A stretch of 40,951 bases of DNA, taken from contig CACZHK010000018.1 of the NCBI GenBank assembly GCA_902780915.1, positions 1-40,951 on the forward strand, given 5' to 3'. The notes under the pieces are model-generated. The model saw only the letters and a list, made by a program, of their open reading frames with translations, made no database searches and was not told the DNA's origin. Source of the stretch: Pseudoselenomonas ruminantium (lineage in GTDB: Bacteria; Bacillota; Negativicutes; Selenomonadales; Selenomonadaceae). Made by a program: the position numbers and the translations under genes. Below, piece after piece: positions 31,946-40,751 of this stretch; the stretch's first letter is position 1, and each line of letters starts with the position of its first letter.

Positions 31946-34822
31946 ATGGGAAGACACTTGCGGGCCTGCCTGGCCCTGCTTCTGGCTTTGTTCCTCTGCC
32001 TCATCCCCAAAGTGGAGGCTACGGAGACCCTGAAGGTGGGCTATGTACCGGGCACAGGGTTCCTGGAGGAGGACAGTCCCGGGCATATCATCGGGCCGGG
32101 CTATGAGTATATGGAGTTCCTCTCGGGATTCGGGGACTGGAATTTCGTCTACATCCCCTGCGTGGACTGGTGGGATGCGGTGGGCAAGTTAAGCCGCAAC
32201 GAGATTGACATCCTGCCCGAGATTCCAGGCGACCACAGGACTGTGCCTTTTGCCAAGCGAACCGACCATGTGGTGGCCCGCTTCCCCATGGAGCTGGTGC
32301 TCCATGAGCAGCTGGGCAGCCGCCACCTGAGGATAGGCGTGCTGGACTACGGCTATCCCATCCCGAACCTGCCTGCCGTGGCTGCAGAGCATGCTTTCAC
32401 CTATGAGCTGGTGACTTTCCACGATTTTTCCACCCTCAAAGCGTCTTTCTTAGCCCGCAAGCTGGATGGCTATGTGGCTCCCATGATTGCCACCCCGGAT
32501 ACGGGGCGGGTCATCGCCCTCTTTGACCGGGTGAGCTACCGCCTGCTCATCCGCCTGGACAGGCCGGATCTCTACAATCAGGTCAATTTTGCCATGGATC
32601 ATCTGCTGATGAACCAGCCCAATATCCGCAACCGCCTGCGCGACAAGTACGAGCGCAGCCGCGGCCTGCCCTTGGTGCTGGAGCCGGATGAAAGGGCGTT
32701 CCTGCAGCAGAAAAAGCATTTCCGGGCAGCGGTCTACATGCCCCACAAGCCCTTCCTCTACAGGAATGAGGAAACAGGGGAATGGGAGGGTGTCACCGCC
32801 ACCCTGCTGCATCAGCTGGAGCAGGATCTGGATATCGAGATCGAGATCATAGACAGCGGTTCCCTGGACAATCTCAAGCGGCTCATAGCCCGGGGCACGG
32901 TGGATTTCGTGGCCGATGTGCCCTGCGATTTCTCCTGGCTGGAGGATCTGAATCTGTCCCCCACCCAGTCCTACCGCACCCTCGACTACACTCCCATCAT
33001 CCGCAAGGGTTTCCCCCTGCCCAATAATCCCAAGGTGGCTGTCATCGAGGAAATCTTCCCCACTCTCATTTCTGTGAAGGACAGCTACAGCTCCAATCAG
33101 ATCATCTATTGCCATTCCATGGAGGAGTGCTTCCGGGCCGTCAGCAATGGCCGGGCCGATGTGACCTACGCCCCCAGGGCGGCGGTGCCCTACCTCATGG
33201 AAGGTTCCTTCACCTACAATCTGGAAGCCCTCACCGAGGGGTTCTACCGGGAGAACATCAGCCTGGGGGTGAACCAGCAGGCCGACCCCCGGCTCTGGCG
33301 CATCCTGGACAAGGAGATCACCCACCTGCCCCCCAATTTCACCCAGAATGTGATCTTGCATGAGGGCACGGAGATCAGCTACAGCTTCTCCCCCCGCTGG
33401 ATGATCTACCACTACCCGCTGCTCACCACCGTTGGCCTCTTCATCATCATGGGCCTCATCATCGGCGTGCTGTACTATCGCTACTATATGCGCCGCCGCC
33501 ACATGATGGCTATCCAGCAGATGGCCTACATGGACAACCGCTACCAGCTGCCCAATATGCTCTGGCTGGAGCAGGAGATCAAGGGCCTCTGGGAAGATGC
33601 CAAAATCCAGGAGCCTGACTCCCACATCTATGTGGCAGTCTTTGACATGAGCAGCCGCGACTCCATGCTGGAGCTGTACAGCCGCCATACCCTGGACAAG
33701 CGGCTCAAGGAAACCGCCATCAATCTCCAGGAAGAGGACTGGGTGCTCCAGACCGCTGCGGGCATCAACACCCTGCAGCTGGTGGCTCTCTGCCAGGCGG
33801 CCACCGTGGAAGAAATGGTCACCAATGCCGCCGAGGCTGTCGCAAACTACGGCTACATCGAGCATGATTCCGCCCGCATCTCCCTGCACATCAAGGTGGG
33901 TCTCTGCGAGATGAAATCTGACACCATGCTGCTCATGACGGAGGAAAAGGCGGACATGGCCTGCCGCAAGATCATGGGCACCATGGACATCGTGAAGCTG
34001 TACGATGAGAAGATGGACAAGCATCTCCACCTGGAGCAGCATATCGAGAGCAGCATGGCTCATGCCCTCGCAGACGGGGAGTTCGCCGTCTGGTATCAGG
34101 CCCAGTACGATATCATGACCCGCCGCATCGTGGGGGCCGAGTCCCTCATCCGCTGGCAGAGCAAGGAAATGGGCTTCCTGTCCCCGGAGAAATTCCTGCC
34201 GTCCCTGGAAATGAATGGCTTCATCATCCCCCTGGATCACTTCGTGCTGAAGCAGGTCATGATGATGCAGAAGCACCGCCTGACCAATGGGCAGGAGATG
34301 CTGCCCATCGCCGTGAACCAGTCCAAGCTGCACATCACCGAGGACGGGTACCTCCGGCGCATGAAAGACCTCATCGAGAAGTACCAGCTGCCCCCCGGGG
34401 TCATCCGGCTGGAGATTCCCGAGAGCATGTTTGCCAATTTCAACCAGAAGTCCTACCGCGACCATGCGGTGTTCCTCATGGAGTCCCTGCACAAGTCAGG
34501 CTACGGCATCATCCTGGACAACTTCGGCGGCGGTGCCTCTTCCCTGACTCTCCTGGACTACCTGCCCCTGGACGGCATCAAGATTTCGGCTCAGGTGCTC
34601 TACGCCGCCCAGAATTCGGAAGGCATGAAGGAAGTGCTGGCCAGCATGATCGACCTGGCTCATAGGATGAACCTGGAGGTAGCCGTAGGCGGCATAGAGA
34701 CAGTGGAGCAGGAGCAGATGCTCCTGTCCATGGGCTGCCAGGTAGGGCAGGGCTTCCTGAATTCGAGGCCCGTGCCCAAAGCGAAATTCATGGAGCTTTT
34801 GAAAGAACGCAACGGCGACTGA
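31946..34822 (+). CDS. periplasmic-binding / degenerate GGDEF / EAL-domain sensor protein
   Basis: The 958-residue protein has a signal peptide (MGRHLRACLALLLALFLCL...VEA), two type-3 solute-binding domains (about residues 30-245 and 255-475), a transmembrane helix (about 489-512), a GGDEF-like domain without the GGDEF motif (about 525-690) and an EAL domain (about 700-955). In EAL the signature reads ESLIRW, N and E of IAVNQSK and RLEIPES are kept, but the metal-binding pair is DN in ILDNFGGG instead of DD, and AEGVET is changed to AVGGIET. It is thus probably a weak or inactive c-di-GMP phosphodiesterase, perhaps a receptor. ATG 31946 follows GGGAGGG. First gene of a five-gene signalling operon. 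Confidence 0.88.
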   Translation: MGRHLRACLALLLALFLCLIPKVEATETLKVGYVPGTGFLEEDSPGHIIGPGYEYMEFLSGFGDWNFVYIPCVDWWDAVGKLSRNEIDILPEIPGDHRTVPFAKRTDHVVARFPMELVLHEQLGSRHLRIGVLDYGYPIPNLPAVAAEHAFTYELVTFHDFSTLKASFLARKLDGYVAPMIATPDTGRVIALFDRVSYRLLIRLDRPDLYNQVNFAMDHLLMNQPNIRNRLRDKYERSRGLPLVLEPDERAFLQQKKHFRAAVYMPHKPFLYRNEETGEWEGVTATLLHQLEQDLDIEIEIIDSGSLDNLKRLIARGTVDFVADVPCDFSWLEDLNLSPTQSYRTLDYTPIIRKGFPLPNNPKVAVIEEIFPTLISVKDSYSSNQIIYCHSMEECFRAVSNGRADVTYAPRAAVPYLMEGSFTYNLEALTEGFYRENISLGVNQQADPRLWRILDKEITHLPPNFTQNVILHEGTEISYSFSPRWMIYHYPLLTTVGLFIIMGLIIGVLYYRYYMRRRHMMAIQQMAYMDNRYQLPNMLWLEQEIKGLWEDAKIQEPDSHIYVAVFDMSSRDSMLELYSRHTLDKRLKETAINLQEEDWVLQTAAGINTLQLVALCQAATVEEMVTNAAEAVANYGYIEHDSARISLHIKVGLCEMKSDTMLLMTEEKADMACRKIMGTMDIVKLYDEKMDKHLHLEQHIESSMAHALADGEFAVWYQAQYDIMTRRIVGAESLIRWQSKEMGFLSPEKFLPSLEMNGFIIPLDHFVLKQVMMMQKHRLTNGQEMLPIAVNQSKLHITEDGYLRRMKDLIEKYQLPPGVIRLEIPESMFANFNQKSYRDHAVFLMESLHKSGYGIILDNFGGGASSLTLLDYLPLDGIKISAQVLYAAQNSEGMKEVLASMIDLAHRMNLEVAVGGIETVEQEQMLLSMGCQVGQGFLNSRPVPKAKFMELLKERNGD

Positions 34823-34840
34823 TATATAGGAGGGATTGCT

Positions 34841-35278
34841 ATGGCTAAACCGGTTATCTTGATTGTAGACGATGATGTAATGAACCTCACCATGGCTCAG
34901 ATGATCCTGGAGATGAAGATCCAGGCCGAGTATCTGACGGCAGATTCAGGCCAGGCCTGCATCAATGTCCTCAACCAGCGTCAGGGCAAGGTAGACCTCA
35001 TCCTGCTGGACATCGCCATGCCCGGCATGGACGGCATCCAGACCCTCACCCGCATCCGCCAGCACCCCGAGTGGAAGAACATCCATGTCATCTTCCTCAC
35101 GGCGGCAGCTGACAAGACCACCATCGTCCGGGCGGCCCAGCTGAAGGTGAAGGACTATGTGAAGAAGCCCTTCACCCCCGACGAGCTGATCTCCAGAGTG
35201 GAGAAGCACATCGCTCCGGACATCGACGACCCGGAGATACAGAATATCTTCAAGCAGCTGGACAGTCTGGGACTGTAA
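34841..35278 (+). CDS. single-domain response regulator (CheY-like)
   Basis: The 145-residue protein is a lone receiver domain: acidic pocket D10-D12 (VDDD), phospho-acceptor D57 in ILLDIAMPGMDG, T87 in FLTAAAD and K109 in VKKPFTP, all conserved. A short helical tail follows (IQNIFKQLDSLGL). It has no output domain and should pass phosphate or act by protein contact. It lies 18 nt after the EAL gene and upstream of the EIIC-like, BMP and hybrid-kinase genes. The HPt domain of that kinase is the natural phosphodonor. Confidence 0.92.
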   Translation: MAKPVILIVDDDVMNLTMAQMILEMKIQAEYLTADSGQACINVLNQRQGKVDLILLDIAMPGMDGIQTLTRIRQHPEWKNIHVIFLTAAADKTTIVRAAQLKVKDYVKKPFTPDELISRVEKHIAPDIDDPEIQNIFKQLDSLGL

Positions 35279-35323
35279 AACCTCCCCGGAGGGGAAGGCT
35301 GAATCAGCCGGAAAGGAGGCCCC

Positions 35324-36667
35324 ATGGAAAAGGAAAAGAAAAAAAAGCAGCAAGGCCTCTTCGAGGCTTACCTCATCCCCATGACCAGCCGCTTGCTCAA
35401 AATCCCCTACCTCAGAGCTATCCGGGAATCTGTCTATGTCATGATGCCCATCATCATGATGCTGGCCATCATCAATATGGTAGGCAATCTGGTGCTGAAC
35501 CCCAATGGCCCCGTGATGTCAGAGTCCGGGCTGGGCCTTGGCACCTTCCTCTCCGGCGGCCTGCGCGATCAGGCCTACCGTGACTCGGACTTCTACCGCT
35601 CCATGATGACCTACATCGAATACCTCAACATCACCTACTTCCTCTACTACCTCATCTTCTCGGTGATCTTCACGGGCAGGCTGGCCAAGCTCTGGCATGT
35701 GGATCGGCTGCCCGTCATCCTCTCCACCCTGACGGGGTATGTCTTCATGCTCTCCATCTTCACCGAGGGGCTGGAGAACATCTCCACCTACTTCCACGGC
35801 AGGGGCTTCCTGCTGTCCCTGGTGATCTCCACGGTGACGGTGCTGGCCTTCAAGAAATTCTCCAACGTGTCCATGCTCCGCACCCCCCTGGCCAACGGGC
35901 TCAATCACCACCTCATGTCCTCCATGCGCCACCTGCTGCCCCTGAGCTGCACAGTATTGCTCATCATCTTCGTGGTGCTGGGCTGGATTCTGTTCGAGAG
36001 CAATGTAGGCGCCCTCTCCACTCTGATCCAGCAGGCTTTCAGCCAGGAGCTGGCCCAGAATCCCCTGATTGCCATGGGCTACGAATTTTTCCGCCGCATC
36101 TTCTGGTGGATAGGGGTGAACGGCAACAGCCTGGTCTTTGCCTGGCGAGAAGCCTTCTACATCCCCGCCCAGATGTCCAACGAGCTGGAGGGCACCTCCT
36201 TCATCTTCACCAGCGAGTTCTTCGATGCCATTTCTGTCTCCCTCTTGGGGCTGGCTATCTCCATCTGGGTCTTCTCCACCCACAACCGCATGCGCAGCAT
36301 CTCTGCCTACAGCATGCCCAGCCTGATCCTTTCCATCAATGAACCTTTCCTCTACGGCCTGCCCATCGTGCTGAATCCCCTCTTTCTGATTCCCTATGTG
36401 ATAGCCCCCATGGTGAACGTGCTCATCGGGTATCTGGCCATCAGCAGCGGCATCGTGCCGGTGTTCCGCCATGCCATCGGCTCCCAGGCGCCGGTGCTCT
36501 TAGACGGCGTGATTGCCACCGGAGACCTCATGGGCGCAGTGCTGCAGCTGGTGTGGCTCAGCGTGGATATCGTCATCTACACCCCCTTTGTCATCATCTT
36601 CAACCTCATGGAACAGGATAAGCTGATAGAAGAAAGCGATCCCATGGAGGAGGTGAGGCAGGCATGA
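35324..36667 (+). CDS. PTS EIIC-like membrane protein (lactose/cellobiose family) without IIA/IIB
   Basis: The 447-residue protein has about ten hydrophobic segments and the IIC motif around SINEPFLYGLPIVLNPLFLIPY (near residues 337-358), in which the Glu of NEP is the conserved sugar-binding residue of the lactose/chitobiose EIIC family. No IIB or IIA domain is fused or encoded nearby, and neighbours are signalling genes, so it probably senses or facilitates sugar rather than performing PTS transport. It starts 45 nt after the response regulator with GAAAGGAGG upstream, and its end overlaps the start of the BMP-type gene by 4 nt (ATGA). Confidence 0.85.
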   Translation: MEKEKKKKQQGLFEAYLIPMTSRLLKIPYLRAIRESVYVMMPIIMMLAIINMVGNLVLNPNGPVMSESGLGLGTFLSGGLRDQAYRDSDFYRSMMTYIEYLNITYFLYYLIFSVIFTGRLAKLWHVDRLPVILSTLTGYVFMLSIFTEGLENISTYFHGRGFLLSLVISTVTVLAFKKFSNVSMLRTPLANGLNHHLMSSMRHLLPLSCTVLLIIFVVLGWILFESNVGALSTLIQQAFSQELAQNPLIAMGYEFFRRIFWWIGVNGNSLVFAWREAFYIPAQMSNELEGTSFIFTSEFFDAISVSLLGLAISIWVFSTHNRMRSISAYSMPSLILSINEPFLYGLPIVLNPLFLIPYVIAPMVNVLIGYLAISSGIVPVFRHAIGSQAPVLLDGVIATGDLMGAVLQLVWLSVDIVIYTPFVIIFNLMEQDKLIEESDPMEEVRQA

Positions 36668-37776
36668 AGGACAATGAGCAGGCCCGCATGAACCGCCGCT
36701 TTGCCATCATGAGCCTCCTGCAGGCCATCGCCATCCTCATCTGCGTCGTCCTCTCCATCCAGTATTTCGGCCGCAAGGCCCAGGACGAAAAGCCCTCCGT
36801 GGCCCTCATCCTGGCCTCTGCCAAGGAAACTCCCGGCTGGCCCAGGGACATTTCCCTGGGGCTGCAGGCTGCCTGCGACCAGCTGGACTACAACGTCTAC
36901 ATCGAAGACAACATCAGCACCGAGGGCCAGAGCCTCAGGGAAGTGACGGAAAAACTGGTGCACCGGGGGGTCAAGCACATCTTCCTGGCCAATCCCGGCT
37001 ACCAGCAGGAGCTGGAATACCTGGCCAAGAAATATCCCCTGGTGAATTTCTACGCCAATTCCGTGGGGCAGTCCGTCTCCTATGAGATGATCAACTACTC
37101 GGTGCGCTACTACGAAGTGCGCTACATGGCGGGCGTCCTGGCGGGACTGCACACCCAAAGCGGCATCGTGGGCTACGTGGCCCCCTTCCCCGCCGCCGAG
37201 ACCCGCCGTGACCTCAACGCCTTTGCCCTGGGGGTGCAGAGCGTCCGCCCCGATGCCAAGATCAGGGTGCGCTGGACCGAATACTGGCTGAACAACAAGC
37301 GGGAGGAAGAGTGCATCTACGGCCTCAAGCATGAGGGCGCAGATGTGATCACCTACTTCTCCGCCTCCCAGCACGCAGCCGAGGAAGCCCAGAAGCTGGG
37401 GGTGGACTACATCGACTTCCACCATGCCAGCTCCAGGCTGCCCTCCCGCTGCCTGGCCGCCATCGAGACGGACTGGCAGAAAATCTTCGTGGAACTTCTG
37501 CGGCAGAACCTCCAGCGGGACAGCCACACCATCTACTGGCATGGCATGCTGGACGGCGTGGTGAGCCTCAGGCTCTCAAATAAGCTCCTGCCCAAGGAGA
37601 CTGCCATGGTCATAGGCACCCGGCAGAAAATATATGCAGGCTTCCCGGTCTTTTCCGGGAGAATCACAGACCAGTACGGCGTCCTCCGCTGCATGGAAGG
37701 AGAAGCCCTCGACGGCACTGCGCTCCGGCAGATGAGCTGGCTGGTGAAGGGAGTGGAAATCATTGAGTCCAGATAA
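36664..37776 (+). CDS. membrane-anchored BMP/PnrA-family binding protein
   Basis: The 370-residue protein has one N-terminal transmembrane helix (about residues 13-35) and a periplasmic domain of the basic-membrane-protein (BMP/PnrA/Med) type: SVALILASAKETPGWPRDISLGLQ, HIFLANPGYQQELEYLAKKYP, YEVRYMAGVLAGLHTQSGIVGYVAP and ALGVQSVRPDAKIRVRW. BMP proteins usually bind nucleosides or related small molecules as lipoproteins of ABC transporters. Here there is no lipobox and no ABC transporter, but an EIIC-like gene before it and a sensor kinase after it, overlapping at both ends. A role as the ligand-binding partner of the kinase is therefore likely. Confidence 0.82.
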   Translation: MKDNEQARMNRRFAIMSLLQAIAILICVVLSIQYFGRKAQDEKPSVALILASAKETPGWPRDISLGLQAACDQLDYNVYIEDNISTEGQSLREVTEKLVHRGVKHIFLANPGYQQELEYLAKKYPLVNFYANSVGQSVSYEMINYSVRYYEVRYMAGVLAGLHTQSGIVGYVAPFPAAETRRDLNAFALGVQSVRPDAKIRVRWTEYWLNNKREEECIYGLKHEGADVITYFSASQHAAEEAQKLGVDYIDFHHASSRLPSRCLAAIETDWQKIFVELLRQNLQRDSHTIYWHGMLDGVVSLRLSNKLLPKETAMVIGTRQKIYAGFPVFSGRITDQYGVLRCMEGEALDGTALRQMSWLVKGVEIIESR

Positions 37777-40617
37777 AGATAAGGAACAAGAAAAGATCAT
37801 CGAGACCTCGCAGCAGAAGACCGCCTCCTTCGTCCTGCGCATCGTGGGCCAGTTCCTGATTTTCCTCCTGGTGCTCATCGGCATCGGCATCCTGCTGAAT
37901 ACGAAAATCAACGACAGCCTCAATCAGGAGGTGGCCAAGTTCGGCGCCCATCAGGGCCAGCTGGTCTCCACAGTCTACAGCAATCTCCTGCAAGGGGAAA
38001 TCAAGCAGCTGGAAGATGAGGGCCGCCTAATCACCCTGGGCCAGATGCCCGCCCAGGAAGTGGCCAAAGTGCTGGGGGGCAACCTGGGCAATGCAGGCCT
38101 ACTGGATATCAACGGCACCGTCATCAGCGGACGTCCCCTGCCGGAAGAAGCCAGCTTCCAGCGGGTGAAGGCCATCCAGGGCTCCAGCAGCGTCGCCTAC
38201 TACGAGCACCTGGGCATGGTGACCATGGTACCCGTCTACGAGGGCATGAACATCCGCTATGTCCTCTACCGCCTCCATACGGAAAAGGAACTGAGCCACC
38301 CCTCTTCCCTCTTCCAGTTCTCCGACCAGCAGGAGATCTCGGACATCCTGCTCTTCGACCTGGACAAGCAGAAAGTGGTGGTGCCCTTCAAGGGCTACGG
38401 CCCAGAGAGCCGCTTCTATGACAAGAAAACCGATGCCCCCGTGGGCATAGATCCCCTGCTGGAAGGCCTGGAGAGTGACTCCAAATACGCCCTTTACGAG
38501 CCGGACCTCGAGGGGGAATATGTGCTCTTCGCCACCCGCATCCCCGACACCACCTTCGCCGCCATCGGCTACGTGGAATGGGAGTCCGTGGTGGCCGGCA
38601 TCCGCAACATCCACCTGATCATCCTCTGGGTCTTCGGCCTCCTGGTGGTGCTCTTCTGCGTCTTCATCCTCTACTCCTTCGCCAACCAGGCGGCGGCAGA
38701 GGAAAGCAAGGAACTGCGGGAAGCCCGGGACGATGCCCTCAGGGCCAATCAGGCCAAGAGCGACTTCCTGGCCAACATGAGCCACGAAATCCGCACCTCA
38801 ACGCCATCCTGGGCATGAACGAAATGATCATGCGCGAAGCCAAGGGCACCATGAGGGAGTACGCTTACAACGTCAAGAGCGCAGGCGAGACACTGCTGGC
38901 CATCATCAACGACATCCTGGATTTCTCCAAGATCGAGTCCGGCAAGATGGAAATCATCCCCGTCAGCTACAGCCTCAGCTCCGTCCTCAATGACATCTAC
39001 AACATGGTGAGCTACAAGGCAGGCCAGAAGGGGCTGGAATTCACCATCAACGTAAGCCCCACCATCCCCGATGCCCTCCACGGCGACGAAGTGCGCCTGC
39101 GGCAGGTCTTGGTGAACATCCTCAACAACGCCGTGAAATACACCCCCAAAGGCTCCGTCACCTTCACAGTGCAGGCCGGGGACAGCGGCATCTCCGACGA
39201 CTCCCTCGAACTTGAGTTCATCTGCCAGGACACCGGCCTGGGCATCAAGGAGGAAGACAAGAAAAAACTCTTCTCCAAGTTCCAGCGCCTGGACATGAAG
39301 AAGAACCGCAACATCGAAGGCACAGGCCTGGGCCTGGCCATCACCACCTCCCTGGTGCAGATGATGCACGGCTCCATTTCCGTGGAGAGCACCTACGGCG
39401 AAGGCTCCACCTTCACCGTCCGCCTGCCCCAGCGGGTAGAGCACTACGAGCCTATGGGCGACTTCAAGAAGCGCATAGAAAAATTCCTGGAGCAGCAGGA
39501 ATCCTATCAGGAGAGCTTCACCGCCCCAGATGCCCGCATCCTGGTGGTAGACGACACAGAAATGAACCTCATCGTAGTGCAGAGCCTCTTGGAAAAGACC
39601 CAGATCCAGATCGACACCTGCTTCAGCGGCATGGAATGCCTGGAGATGATCAAGGATGTCCACTACGATATCGTCTTCCTGGACCACATGATGCCCGAAA
39701 TGGACGGCATCGAAACCCTGAAGCGTGCCAAAGAGCTCAAGGGCAGCAAGTGCAAGAAGACCCCCTTCGTGGCCCTCACCGCCAACGCCGTATCAGGGGT
39801 GCGGGAAATGTTCCTGGCCAACGGCTTTGACGACTACATCTCCAAGCCCGTAGACGGCAAGACCCTGGAATCCGTGGTGCAGAAATTCCTGCCCGAGGAA
39901 AAAGTGCTGCCCGTCACCAATGAAGAATTCGACTTTGGCGACAATGACAGCTACACAGAGTACCACGACTACTACGAGCCCCACGGGGAAACCCCGGCAG
40001 CAGAAACTGCCGCCCCCGCCGCGCCCCCGGCTGCAGCCCAGGGCCAGACGGGCACCCCCGCAGGCGGCGAGTCAGCTGCCCCGGCCGCTGACAGCGGCGC
40101 AGCAGTCCCTGCCGAAGCTCCCAGCGCCGAAGGCACAGAAGCACCCACTACCGAAGATGCAGAAGCACCTGCCGAGGGTGAAAACGCCCCCGCAGCCGCT
40201 GAGGCAGGCAGCTCAGAAGCAGCAGGCTATGACCCCAACGACGAGCAGATAGACCTGCCCACCGCCATGAAATACTGCGGCGGCATGGAGGCCATGCAGC
40301 TGAAATTCCTGCAAGTCTATGTATCCAGATACCAGCTGGTGCGGGATCAGCTGCAAAAAGACTTCGACGAGGAAAACATCCCCGACTACACCACCCACGT
40401 CCACGCCCTGAAGTCCACCTCCCTCTCCATCGGCGGCGTCAAGCTATCCGAAGCCGCCAAAGCCCTGGAAATGGCCGGCCACGCCATCCAGGACGGCCCT
40501 GAGGAAGAGAAGCAGTCCTTCATCGACTACATCAAAGAAAACCACGCCCCCACCATGGAACTCTACGCCAAGCTCATAGCAGAAGCCAAGGCGAGATTCG
40601 GGGTGGAGCCGGAGTAA
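37763..40617 (+). pseudogene. hybrid sensor histidine kinase, frameshifted at the H-box
   Basis: Read across a shift near 38794-38800, this is one hybrid kinase: TM1 (about residues 25-47), extracytoplasmic sensor, TM2 (about 283-305), HisKA, HATPase, receiver, Ala/Pro/Glu-rich linker and HPt. The expected H-box SHEIRTPLNAI is encoded by cgcacctcaacgcc where 18 bases are needed, so four bases are missing just after the phospho-accepting H341. The first frame ends at TGA 38816-38818 after 351 residues. The start appears to be TTG 37763, with AAGGGAG 9 nt upstream and overlapping the BMP gene; no ATG fits. It could be a real mutation, an assembly error, or a split pair, because the stop overlaps an in-frame ATG of the second part (ATGA at 38815). 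Confidence 0.75.
38815..40617 (+). CDS. kinase C-terminal part: HATPase, receiver and HPt domains
   Basis: If translated separately from ATG 38815 this part gives 600 residues starting in the dimerisation helix (MNEMIMREAKG...INDILDFSKIESGKMEI), followed by HATPase with LNILNNAVKYTP, DTGLGI and GTGLGLA, a receiver with D290 in DIVFLDHMMPEMDG and KPVDG, a low-complexity Ala/Pro/Glu linker (about 385-465), and an HPt with H530 in HVHALKSTSLSIGG. All catalytic motifs look intact. On its own it would lack the phospho-accepting His of the H-box, which lies in the upstream frame. The ATG overlaps the upstream stop (ATGA), so coupled translation is possible. Most simply it is the 3' half of one broken gene. 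Confidence 0.6.
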   Translation: MNEMIMREAKGTMREYAYNVKSAGETLLAIINDILDFSKIESGKMEIIPVSYSLSSVLNDIYNMVSYKAGQKGLEFTINVSPTIPDALHGDEVRLRQVLVNILNNAVKYTPKGSVTFTVQAGDSGISDDSLELEFICQDTGLGIKEEDKKKLFSKFQRLDMKKNRNIEGTGLGLAITTSLVQMMHGSISVESTYGEGSTFTVRLPQRVEHYEPMGDFKKRIEKFLEQQESYQESFTAPDARILVVDDTEMNLIVVQSLLEKTQIQIDTCFSGMECLEMIKDVHYDIVFLDHMMPEMDGIETLKRAKELKGSKCKKTPFVALTANAVSGVREMFLANGFDDYISKPVDGKTLESVVQKFLPEEKVLPVTNEEFDFGDNDSYTEYHDYYEPHGETPAAETAAPAAPPAAAQGQTGTPAGGESAAPAADSGAAVPAEAPSAEGTEAPTTEDAEAPAEGENAPAAAEAGSSEAAGYDPNDEQIDLPTAMKYCGGMEAMQLKFLQVYVSRYQLVRDQLQKDFDEENIPDYTTHVHALKSTSLSIGGVKLSEAAKALEMAGHAIQDGPEEEKQSFIDYIKENHAPTMELYAKLIAEAKARFGVEPE

Positions 40618-40635
40618 AACAGGATACCAAAATCA

Positions 40636-40663
40636 AAGCCCTCCCCAATGGGGAGGGCTTTTT
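40636..40663 (+). terminator. terminator of the signalling operon
   Basis: AAGCCCTCCCC (40636-40646) pairs perfectly with GGGGAGGGCTT (40650-40660) around a 3-nt loop, followed by T. It lies 19 nt past the kinase stop. The A-run on the other side allows it to serve the convergent gene as well. Confidence 0.85.
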
Positions 40664-40751
40664 ACATGGGCATTTGATCAATTTTGCAGAAGCGGCTGCC
40701 GCTTCTGCAGGCAGATGAAACAGTCGCCGGGGTGGGTTTATGTTGCAGTGC

